Assembly (NCBI GenBank): GCA_030600525.1
Contig: JAUVLX010000218.1
Span: 1-6,158 of the forward strand
From: Desulfobulbus sp.
GTDB taxonomy: Bacteria; Desulfobacterota; Desulfobulbia; Desulfobulbales; Desulfobulbaceae
Length of the DNA stretch: 6,158 nucleotides
Direction of reading: 5' to 3'
The translations under genes were made by a program, and so were the position numbers. Below are positions 1-5,107 of this stretch, one piece after another. Within the stretch, counting starts at the first letter, position 1; each line of letters starts with the position of its first letter. Below the pieces are notes generated by a model. It was not told where the DNA came from, made no database searches, and was given only the letters and a program-made list of their open reading frames with translations.

Positions 1-1
1 G

Positions 2-178
2 CAACGCACTCTGGATGTTCATCAACTGATACATAATTTTGTAAGGCCGCACTGGACAACAGGAGTAGTGCCTGCTGTTGCCTTAGGCAATTATGACGCA
101 CCCCATGTCTCTCGAAGAAATTTTAACCACACAAAAGGCCGCTTGAAACATCAACGCTGGGGAGAGTTGGGATCGTAA
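2..178 (+). CDS. IS transposase, C-terminal end (5'-partial at window edge)
   Basis: An open frame enters from the left edge and ends at TAA 176-178, giving 58 residues. It reads RTLDVHQLIHNFVRPHWTTG followed by a VPAVALG segment. This is the 'NFxRPHxxL...TPAxAxG' pattern at the C-terminal end of DDE transposases and integrases, where the last catalytic-domain helix gives way to a short basic tail (here rich in R, K, H). The catalytic DDE residues would lie outside the window, so I cannot say whether the element is intact or which IS family it belongs to (IS1-like is possible). No terminal inverted repeat or target-site duplication is recognisable in bases 179-302. That stretch holds only a short ACGGGA/TCCCGT inverted repeat at 251-264. 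Confidence 0.6.
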   Translation, partial: QRTLDVHQLIHNFVRPHWTTGVVPAVALGNYDAPHVSRRNFNHTKGRLKHQRWGELGS

Positions 179-302
179 ACACAAAATTGAATGGTATGAG
201 CCCCGTGCCCAACTCCTCGCTTCAACCTTTTTCTATCAATAGTTGTAGAGACGGGAAGTCCCGTGATGGGGTTATTAGGAGGGGGGGCAGGTAAGTGAAA
301 AC

Positions 303-332
303 AAAAAAGGCAGAGCCGTTAAGCCCTGCCTT
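303..332 (-). terminator. Rho-independent terminator of the PEP-CTERM gene
   Basis: Read on the minus strand, AAGGCAGGGCTT and its partner GGCTCTGCCTT form a stem of about 9-11 bp including G-T wobbles, with a short loop. It is followed directly by TTTTTTGTTTT. It lies about 25 bases beyond the stop codon of the minus-strand gene at 357-992, as expected for its intrinsic terminator. Confidence 0.85.
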
Positions 333-337
333 CTCAA

Positions 338-353
338 TTCTGATTAATCAGAA
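338..353. repeat. 16-bp perfect palindrome
   Basis: TTCTGATTAATCAGAA equals its own reverse complement over all 16 bases. It sits between the stop codon of the PEP-CTERM gene (357) and that gene's terminator (332). With no loop it is a poor RNA hairpin, so a dimeric protein-binding site or chance are the alternatives. Role unknown. Confidence 0.6.
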
Positions 354-356
354 ATA

Positions 357-992
357 TTATTTACGTTTTTTTCTACCTACTGCAGCCAACCCAGCAATAC
401 CTGCACCAAAGAGGATCATAGTTTTTGGTTCGGGGATGGCTGATGGTTCGAAATCGCTTACCAATGTGGGTGCTTGGCTTGAGTGAGTTGGTTTCCAGCT
501 CCACTCTACAGCTTCAACACCATAATTTTCCCAGTGTATAAGTTCAAAGGAATGCAAACCCTCTGATAAGTAAATAGTCTCAGAAGATGTCCTTGGTGCT
601 CTATTGGCGTTAAATGACATTACACTGCTGCCATCAATCCTAAGATCAAACCCGTCATCTGTAAAAACGAAAAGGTCATAGTCACTAGCAGTCGCAACAT
701 TTAAATCAGCGGTAAATTGAACTGCCCAGAGATTGTTTGCAACATCAATAGGGGTATCCAGGTAACCGCTTACGTTGCCAGTATAACCATTTTGACTAAA
801 ATCGATTACAGACTCTTGTGTATAAAAGTGGTCATACTGACCGTTGGTATCTTTCAGGGCTTCTTCAGCTTGTGCTATCGTCCACAAACTGGAGTCCAGA
901 TTTACCCAATGTGCATTTATGGGCGTCGCTTGGACGTTTGCAGCTACAAGTAAGGCACTAGCCCCAATAAATCCTGATATAATTTTTTTCAT
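357..992 (-). CDS. PEP-CTERM sorting domain protein with a PA14-like domain
   Basis: A 211-residue exported protein. Residues 1-22 are a Sec signal peptide: MKK, a hydrophobic core, and likely cleavage at VQA/TP. Residues about 25-168 resemble a PA14-type beta-sandwich: FTDDGFDLRIDG at 110-121 and an LSEGLHSFELIHWE stretch at 142-155 match that family's 'DDG.rl.idg' and 'l..G.h.i.i.y.e' signatures, and the segment ends in a WSW motif. PA14 domains often bind carbohydrate or act in adhesion. Residues 185-211 are a textbook PEP-CTERM signal: the PEP motif at 187-189, a hydrophobic helix, then RKKRK at the C-terminus. In known systems exosortase (EpsH/XrtA type) cleaves near this motif and releases or anchors the protein in the extracellular matrix. 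No exosortase gene is in the window. ATG 992 is supported by GGGAG at 1001-1005, 8 bases upstream. The gene is a single transcription unit, with its own terminator and a sigma-54 promoter. The exact ligand is unknown. Confidence 0.92.
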   Translation of the reverse strand: MKKIISGFIGASALLVAANVQATPINAHWVNLDSSLWTIAQAEEALKDTNGQYDHFYTQESVIDFSQNGYTGNVSGYLDTPIDVANNLWAVQFTADLNVATASDYDLFVFTDDGFDLRIDGSSVMSFNANRAPRTSSETIYLSEGLHSFELIHWENYGVEAVEWSWKPTHSSQAPTLVSDFEPSAIPEPKTMILFGAGIAGLAAVGRKKRK

Positions 993-1021
993 AATTCATT
1001 CTCCCAAGTATGTATAAGGGG

Positions 1022-1059
1022 GAAAGACATTTTGGATTCATCTATTTCCAATGTCTTTC
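1022..1059 (-). promoter_or_regulatory. Inverted repeat in the leader of the PEP-CTERM gene
   Basis: GAAAGACATT (1022-1031) is perfectly repeated as AATGTCTTTC (1050-1059). The 18-base interior can add a GGA/TCC pairing after a two-base bulge. The repeat lies between the predicted transcription start (about 1110) and the Shine-Dalgarno sequence (1001-1005), so it would be transcribed as a stable leader hairpin. It could equally be a dimeric operator on the DNA. No T tract follows on either strand, so it is not an intrinsic terminator. Confidence 0.55.
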
Positions 1060-1120
1060 AGACACGTTACCGTCATGCCTCGCACCACTGTTTTTGAGAT
1101 ATGACACTTATGGACCTCGT

Positions 1121-1137
1121 TGCATAGGGGGTGCCAA
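1121..1137 (-). promoter_or_regulatory. Sigma-54 (RpoN) -24/-12 promoter for the PEP-CTERM gene
   Basis: On the minus strand this reads TTGGCACCCCCTATGCA. It matches the RpoN consensus YTGGCAC-N5-TTGCW at every position of the -24 block (TTGGCAC) and has TGC in the -12 block. The required 10 bases separate the GG and GC dinucleotides. The predicted start is near base 1110, giving a leader of about 118 bases. RpoN promoters need an enhancer-binding activator. For PEP-CTERM genes the established candidate is PrsR, the response regulator named 'PEP-CTERM-box response regulator', paired with the kinase PrsK. Neither is in the window, so their involvement is inference. Confidence 0.8.
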
Positions 1138-1247
1138 ATAAGATTTGACCTGTCAGATTTTTTTTGAATTGGAATAAGCGTATGGCAGGAGGGGCTTTGG
1201 AAGCGTTGACCGTCTTGTTAACTCTTCAGATTCATACGTGAAAATTG

Positions 1248-1264
1248 AGATTGACTTACAATCT
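1248..1264. promoter_or_regulatory. Candidate upstream activator site
   Basis: AGATTG-ACTTA-CAATCT is a 6-5-6 inverted repeat about 140-155 bases upstream of the predicted sigma-54 start. That is within the usual range for enhancer-binding activators. A single 6-bp repeat in AT-rich DNA can arise by chance, so support is positional only. Confidence 0.3.
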
Positions 1265-1389
1265 GTAATTCAATTGATTACGAAAAGGTGATCAAGCGGG
1301 TTGGAAAATATGTTTACGCCGTTTTAGGAAAATTGTATTAACACTTCTGATATTGATTGAAGCTAACTTGGTATTGTCAAAGGTGTTGA

Positions 1390-2058
1390 TATCTTGAGCA
1401 AAATATTTGTAGTGGTGTATCTATCCCCGTTTTAGGCGATGGGGATACTGGATATGGTAATGCAATGAACGTGTATCGCACCGTACAGGGCTATGCCCAA
1501 ATTGGATTTGCCTCGGTGATGATTGAAGATCAGGTGTCTCCAAAACGTTGTGGGCATACCAAGGGGAAGCTCGTTGTTGAACAAGATGAAGCTTTTGAAA
1601 GGATTGCTGCAGCGGTTGATGCAAGAAATGAAGGGCAAGATATTCTTATCATTTCAAGAACTGATGCAAGAGCTGTCCATGGCCTGGATGAAGCAATCGT
1701 CAGGGGACAAAAAAATGCTGAATTGGGGGCAGATATTATTTTTATTGAAGCCCCAGAAAGCGTTGACGAGATGAAGACCATCTGCAAGGAGATTCCTGGT
1801 ATTCAAATGGCCAATATTATTGATGGTGGAAAAACGCCGGTTTTATCACCTGACGAATTGCATGCTATAGGGTTTAAAATTGCTGCTTACCCATTAACCT
1901 TGATTTCTGCTGCCATGCAGGCCATTGAAAAATCGTTACAAGCTCTGCAAAAGGGCGCGCAACCATCGGGTCTAATGGATTTTGACAAGGTCCGAAGGAT
2001 TGTCGGTTTTGATGATTACTATAAAGAAGAAGAACGTTATTCTGCCTCGCGTCGATAA
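1390..2058 (+). pseudogene. 5'-truncated isocitrate lyase/PEP mutase family gene
   Basis: The frame is open from just after TGA 1387-1389 to TAA 2056-2058. Homology to the COG2513 (PrpB-like) superfamily begins at the very first codons: a VSIPVLGDGDTGYGNAM stretch spans the conserved D-x-D-T-G-Y-G-N metal-binding strand (1435-1461). The catalytic PKRCGH loop follows at residues 26-31 counted from ATG 1465, then SRTDAR (64-69), FIEAPES (93-99) and DGGKTP (120-125). The C-terminus, VGFDDYYKEEERY, is family-typical. Members cleave C-C or C-P bonds (2-methylisocitrate, dimethylmalate, oxaloacetate, phosphonopyruvate) and are about 285-295 residues long. Here the first 75 or so residues, including the first barrel strand and the substrate-binding S-G loop, are absent, and the sequence upstream of 1390 does not resemble them. 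ATG 1465 would give 197 residues but lacks a clear Shine-Dalgarno and would discard the metal-binding strand. The body has no internal stops, so truncation looks recent. It is probably inactive; substrate cannot be assigned. Confidence 0.78.
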
Positions 2059-2100
2059 CTTAAGTTATGTTAGCTCCGGTCTGAGCCACTCCATGGGAAG

Positions 2101-2361
2101 ATGAGTCAAAAGAAGAAGGACATCTGGTTCCCGGCCAAGAAGTACGGTGTCGGGTGGGGCTTGCCCATCGCCTGGCAAGGTTGGGCAGTGTTTTTTCTCT
2201 ACCTGGTGATGGTAATTGTGCCGAGTTTTATGGTAACAGGTTCATCTAGGGGAATGGTTTTGTTTGTTTTCTACTCCATTTTCCTGACAGCCTTGCTTGT
2301 CTACATTTGTTGGAAAAAGGGTGAAAAACTTAATTTCAGGTGGGGCGATAAGTCGAAGTAA
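2101..2361 (+). CDS. Small two-helix membrane protein
   Basis: An 86-residue protein that opens with a lysine-rich segment and FPAKKYGVGWGLPIAWQGW (10-28). The aromatic- and glycine-rich KYGxGWGLPxxWQGW motif recurs at the start of a widespread family of small uncharacterised membrane proteins, as I recall it. Two hydrophobic segments follow at about 26-45 and 51-70, then a basic tail. Both ends are probably cytoplasmic: N-terminal KKK and C-terminal WKKGEK are positive. ATG 2101 is the only usable start in the frame (stop TAG at 2071). The purine-rich GGGAAG abuts the ATG with no spacer, which is unusual and may mean weak initiation or coupling to the upstream frame ending at 2058. Function unknown; no catalytic residues are apparent. 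Confidence 0.75.
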   Translation: MSQKKKDIWFPAKKYGVGWGLPIAWQGWAVFFLYLVMVIVPSFMVTGSSRGMVLFVFYSIFLTALLVYICWKKGEKLNFRWGDKSK

Positions 2362-2478
2362 CTCCTCAAGAGGAGAATCCGCCTCACCAATTACCCTGTC
2401 CCTTCGGGGTGGTCTGCTCCGGGTTAAGCTGAGCAACTGGACCCAAAGTTCGTTCCAGCCTTACCGTGGAAAGCTTTT
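2362..2478. other. Convergent intergenic spacer with short inverted repeats
   Basis: The spacer separates the converging genes ending at 2361 (plus) and 2479 (minus). CTCCTC-AA-GAGGAG (2362-2375) directly follows the plus-strand stop but has no T tract. Further short complementary pairs (GGGT/ACCC, CTGGA/TCCAG) follow. The segment is more GC-rich than its surroundings. No bidirectional terminator is convincing. Confidence 0.3.
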
Positions 2479-3471
2479 TCACCTGATGTCTTTATAAAAC
2501 ATATCTACCTCGGGAGATGCTGCCTGTCTTGCAGCATACTCAGGTAGATCATTTTGCCTAAAGCCAAGTTGAGTATAGAGCGAGTGTAGTCGGGGATTGT
2601 TGGTAAGTGAAATAATTCGCTTATATCCCACCCTTTTGGCCTCCTCTTCAAAGGCGGTAACCGTAAATACCCCTACTCGTTGATTCCGAAATCGGGTAGA
2701 GATTGCTAATGCTCCGAGTTCAATTGTGCGGGGATCAATCTCTATCTGCTCTACACTGCCGACTGCAATCCCATCTATCATCGTAAGGCGGAAACGTTCT
2801 CTGTGATCAAACAGATACTGCTTGTTTCGCGGTTTAAGAAATCCCTTTTTTGCATACAAATCAAGAATACCGACTAACATCTCCACGTCGTTATCGGTAA
2901 CTGCAGGGATGAATTCCTCCTGGAAGTTATTGGCGATCAGGGTTCCTGTGCCCTCAACTGTGAACAGTTCATGCTTGATCGTGTTTTTCCGAGCAGGAAG
3001 GATATGGACTCGATTATAGGCCCCTCCGATGATACGGTTGCATATTTGTTTCAAGACTCCTGCTATATTGACGTTGGTAAAAAAATCCTCATTTTTTTGC
3101 AGGGTTGCCTGGGTCGTGAGCGTATTAATCCTGTATCCTTTTCGATCACAAAGGTATTTTCGTTCCAGAAAAATAAGCTTGAAAATAGATTGCTCCCTAT
3201 CAAGCACATAGGTGTAAAAATCTACTTCAGGCGCAACACGCCTGATAGTCGTTTCTGGGAGACGATCGGCAAGTAAACGAAAATGTTTTTGATTGGCAAA
3301 ACGATTGGCAATATTGTGGTAAAGAGTTGTGCGGATACCGTGACGAACAAGAAACTTGATATCCGCCACAATGTGAGGAAAATTATCCCGCAAGATACCT
3401 TCCCGACAGGCAATGCAGATATGTTTGCCTGTTAAGGCTTGGTGATATTCATCGAGGTATAATCGTGGCAT
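2479..3471 (-). CDS. N-acetylglutamate-synthase-like protein: degenerate amino-acid-kinase-like domain plus GNAT
   Basis: A 330-residue protein. The C-terminal part (about 190-330) is a GNAT acetyltransferase of the ArgA type. ELGALAISTRFRNQRVG (251-267) covers the strand leading to the acetyl-CoA pyrophosphate loop. RIISLTNNPRLHSLYTQLGF (285-304) is the usual 'lTnna..ly.klGF' end. Residues 154-180 (RVHILPARKN, HELFTVEGTGTLI) match the linker after the kinase-like domain of N-acetylglutamate synthase ('RvHll...ElFT.dGiGT.i'). Residues 13-60 resemble its start (an ILRD segment, then a 'Gi.ttL.HN' segment), but the glycine-rich kinase motifs are missing and the whole domain is shorter than in classical ArgA of about 430-450 residues. 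The reaction may be acetyl transfer to glutamate, the first step of arginine synthesis, or a diverged amine substrate. The arginine-sensing site is doubtful. ATG 3471 has only a weak GAAGA three bases upstream. The ORF ending at 3483 is 11 bases upstream, so the two may be cotranscribed. No arginine genes are adjacent. Confidence 0.7.
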   Translation of the reverse strand: MPRLYLDEYHQALTGKHICIACREGILRDNFPHIVADIKFLVRHGIRTTLYHNIANRFANQKHFRLLADRLPETTIRRVAPEVDFYTYVLDREQSIFKLIFLERKYLCDRKGYRINTLTTQATLQKNEDFFTNVNIAGVLKQICNRIIGGAYNRVHILPARKNTIKHELFTVEGTGTLIANNFQEEFIPAVTDNDVEMLVGILDLYAKKGFLKPRNKQYLFDHRERFRLTMIDGIAVGSVEQIEIDPRTIELGALAISTRFRNQRVGVFTVTAFEEEAKRVGYKRIISLTNNPRLHSLYTQLGFRQNDLPEYAARQAASPEVDMFYKDIR

Positions 3472-3482
3472 TGGTCTTCAAT

Positions 3483-3785
3483 TCAAAGTGTTGTGGCTTT
3501 GCCATGTGCTGATACAGGGGTTTTTATGTACCTTAATGTATCTATTGCTCCAGTATTTGCACTCAAGGGTACCTTGAAAGAGTAGATTTTTCGATCAAGA
3601 TCAAAGCGTGCGAGAATTTTAGCAGCAGGCAAATGATTGATATCGGAGTTCGTGCTTACCTCCGAGGAGTAAAATTGATTATAACGAGGTAAGTGATAGA
3701 CTCCGGGAGACTGGAAGAGAAAAAAACAAGATGGGCTTAAGATTATCCTGAATTGACGAGGTAATACCTTCCATCCCTCCCGCAC
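3483..3785 (-). CDS. Unrecognised ORF upstream of the acetyltransferase
   Basis: A 100-codon frame from GTG 3785 to TGA 3483, on the same strand and 11 bases ahead of the ArgA-like gene. I do not recognise the protein. It has no signal peptide, no clear membrane helix and no motif. The second half (AAKILARFDLDRKIYSFKVP and on) has more protein-like composition than the first, where a phenylalanine run is encoded by a T-rich tract. It may be a short hypothetical gene, a decayed fragment, or the transcribed leader of the downstream gene. The GTG start lacks a good Shine-Dalgarno. GGGAGG at 3775-3780 (minus strand) lies inside the frame and abuts an ATG at 3774 that belongs to a different, 31-codon frame. 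Confidence 0.25.
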   Translation of the reverse strand: MREGWKVLPRQFRIILSPSCFFLFQSPGVYHLPRYNQFYSSEVSTNSDINHLPAAKILARFDLDRKIYSFKVPLSANTGAIDTLRYIKTPVSAHGKATTL

Positions 3786-4129
3786 ACACGCCTCGTTTTG
3801 TTTTTTTTGCTACTGTGCTGCTGGGAATCGTGGCGCTGGTCAGCGCCACGATTAGCATATCAAATAAAGATGAATGATATTTGAGCTGGATAACAAAATT
3901 TTAGAAGTGTCGATCCCTATTGTACGAAGGGCATGTAAATAAATAACTTGTCCGATCCTGCATCTTATCTTCGGGTCATCTTTGAATGCGACTCAATCAC
4001 AAAATCCTCAACGTAGCCCTGCTATGCCTGCGGTTTTGTTCAATCACCGCATCCAAATCTGGCCCAAATCTAAGCGCAATACCAGCCAGGTTATTCCCCT
4101 ACAGGCCCTAATCCCCAAGCCGGACTTTG
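3786..4129. other. 344-base non-coding stretch
   Basis: No credible gene is visible on either strand. It contains the strong hairpin at 3826-3853, a TGCGGT/ACCGCA inverted repeat (4029-4051) and an 8-base direct repeat CCAAATCT (4053-4060, 4064-4071). A plus-strand open frame at 3982-4203 runs through these repeats and into the antisense of the Nudix gene, and is not supported. The right part is the 3' flank of the Nudix gene. I see no convincing T-tract terminator for it. Confidence 0.5.
3826..3853. repeat. 13-bp perfect inverted repeat (strong hairpin)
   Basis: AATCGTGGCGCTG (3826-3838) and CAGCGCCACGATT (3841-3853) are exact reverse complements separated by GT. The stem is GC-rich within AT-rich DNA. 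Neither side has a following T tract: plus continues AGCATATC, minus continues CCCAGCAG. It is therefore not a canonical intrinsic terminator. Possible roles are a REP/MITE-like unit, a 3' RNA-stabilising stem, or an operator. Confidence 0.75.
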
Positions 4130-4711
4130 TTAAAAAAGATCCGACATTTTATAGAACATCAAGGCGTTCAGAACCAATCCGTGATCAATCGTCCCTTCCC
4201 TGACAAGAGCCGCCACTTCTGCATAGGAATGGAGAAAGCATTCAATGTCTTCCATATCATCCAACCTGGGTTCTGAGGATTTCACCGCGTCCCGTACCAT
4301 GATGGTATAGCAGTAATTGCGCTGCAAGGCAGGATTGGGACAAACTTTACCGATAATAAACGGATCACTGCCTGTATAGCCGGTTTCTTCAAGCAGTTCA
4401 CGACAGCCTGCGGTAACAGGATCTTCACCGGGATCGATCATGCCGCCAGGTATTTCAATTTCCTGTCGACGGCTACCATACCGAAACTGACGAATCATGA
4501 CCAACTGGTTGTCAGGTGTCACGGCAACAACGTTGACCCAGTCGGTAAAATCAAACAGGAAAAATTCTTTTTCTCTCCCGCTTCTACGGCATTTCGCAGG
4601 CCCGGACCAGATGCTTCCCAATGAGGTCTTAAGCAGTTCTTTTTCTTCCGCCAGTTCCCACCCACCCAATGGATCGTTATTGCCCATGATTTTCGCCTTC
4701 ATCTGTTTCAT
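4130..4711 (-). CDS. Nudix hydrolase, ADP-ribose pyrophosphatase type
   Basis: A 193-residue protein with a perfect Nudix box GX5EX7REUXEEXGU at residues 90-112. It reads GMIDPGE, seven residues, then RELLEETGY; the E105/E108/E109 cluster coordinates divalent metal. The preceding VMIRQFRYG (71-79) and EIEIPGG (84-90) are typical of the NudF/ADP-ribose pyrophosphatase branch, which hydrolyses nucleoside-diphosphate sugars to NMP plus sugar phosphate in the cytoplasm. The N-terminal domain (about 17-60) is the beta-rich dimerisation region of that branch. The length is normal. Three starts are possible. ATG 4711 gives 193 residues but has weak upstream pairing. ATG 4687 (residue 9) has GAAGG about 8 bases upstream and would give 185 residues, so it may be the true start. 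It appears to be a single gene. Exact substrate is not decided by sequence. Confidence 0.9.
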   Translation of the reverse strand: MKQMKAKIMGNNDPLGGWELAEEKELLKTSLGSIWSGPAKCRRSGREKEFFLFDFTDWVNVVAVTPDNQLVMIRQFRYGSRRQEIEIPGGMIDPGEDPVTAGCRELLEETGYTGSDPFIIGKVCPNPALQRNYCYTIMVRDAVKSSEPRLDDMEDIECFLHSYAEVAALVREGTIDHGLVLNALMFYKMSDLF

Positions 4712-4745
4712 TTTGAGAACTCTATTACACGCATCAACCTAAAAA

Positions 4746-4772
4746 CGTATACTATACTCGCCACAGGATCAA
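4746..4772 (-). promoter_or_regulatory. Candidate sigma-70 promoter of the Nudix gene
   Basis: On the minus strand TTGATC (4772-4767) is followed after 15 bases by TATACG (4751-4746). An overlapping TATAGT lies at 4756-4751. The -10 region is itself an 11-base palindrome GTATACTATAC (4747-4757), so a regulator could bind over it. The spacing is short for a consensus promoter. Confidence 0.35.
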
Positions 4773-4948
4773 CAGACAGAAAAAAAACAAATTGTTCTTA
4801 TCCAAAAACAATAAATAACGGTGGGTTATTACCCCGCGCCCAAGTTATACACCTAAACTACTACACCCCTGTCGAGAGACATGAGGGCATTTTAAATAAT
4901 TCAAATATTCTCTAGGAAATATCGCACAAATTTTGGGGGAGAGAGTTA

Positions 4949-4993
4949 ATGTCTGTTCAAGAAGTACTTTTCTATCATTTTAAAGATTGTTAA
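4949..4993 (+). CDS. Possible 14-residue ORF with a strong ribosome-binding site
   Basis: ATG 4949 follows GGGGGAGAGAG (4935-4945), the strongest purine-rich site in this region. The frame encodes MSVQEVLFYHFKDC and stops at TAA 4991. It could be a leader peptide, or the surviving start of a gene that has since been disrupted. No attenuator structure or codon run is obvious. Chance remains likely. Confidence 0.2.
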   Translation: MSVQEVLFYHFKDC

Positions 4994-5024
4994 AGCCGCA
5001 TATGGTGCACATGCAAATAACCAC

Positions 5025-5052
5025 TTGCTCTTGTTTAACGGTCTGATAAAAT
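5025..5052 (+). promoter_or_regulatory. Weak candidate promoter for the MotA-like ORF
   Basis: TTGCTC (5025-5030) and TAAAAT (5047-5052) are spaced by 16 bases. The -10 is good but the -35 matches at only three positions. The CTGATAA/TTATCGG inverted repeat (5044-5062) covers the -10 and the expected start site. Confidence 0.25.
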
Positions 5053-5107
5053 ATCTTATCGGCTAACGAAGCTATTCATCATCCTCCTAACAATATTATT
5101 GAAAATT

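Larger units (their letters stand above)
4773..5098. other. 326-base AT-rich intergenic stretch
   Basis: It lies between the divergent Nudix gene (minus) and the MotA-like ORF (plus). It holds a possible 14-codon ORF (4949-4993), a weak promoter candidate (5025-5052), and a CTGATAA/TTATCGG inverted repeat (5044-5062) overlapping the latter's -10. An ATTGTT/AACAAT repeat (4791-4812) with a T-rich minus-strand flank looks terminator-like, but no minus-strand gene feeds into it. Nothing else is recognisable. Confidence 0.45.

Noticed and set aside
251..264. ACGGGA-AG-TCCCGT inverted repeat as an IS terminus or terminator
   Set aside because: Only 6 bp, no T tract, and no matching partner end visible in the window.
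3982..4203. Plus-strand 73-codon open frame
   Set aside because: It runs through short repeats and into the antisense of the Nudix gene. Composition is not protein-like and no start signal is seen.
4781..4812. ATTGTT/AACAAT stem with a minus-strand T run, terminator-like
   Set aside because: The 6-bp stem is entirely A/T apart from one pair and no minus-strand gene lies upstream of it.
98..4889. Shared CATGTCTCTCGA 12-mer, inverted, near 104-115 and near 4873-4884
   Set aside because: A 12-base inverted match between distant sites in 6 kb is expected by chance, and there is no extended similarity around it.
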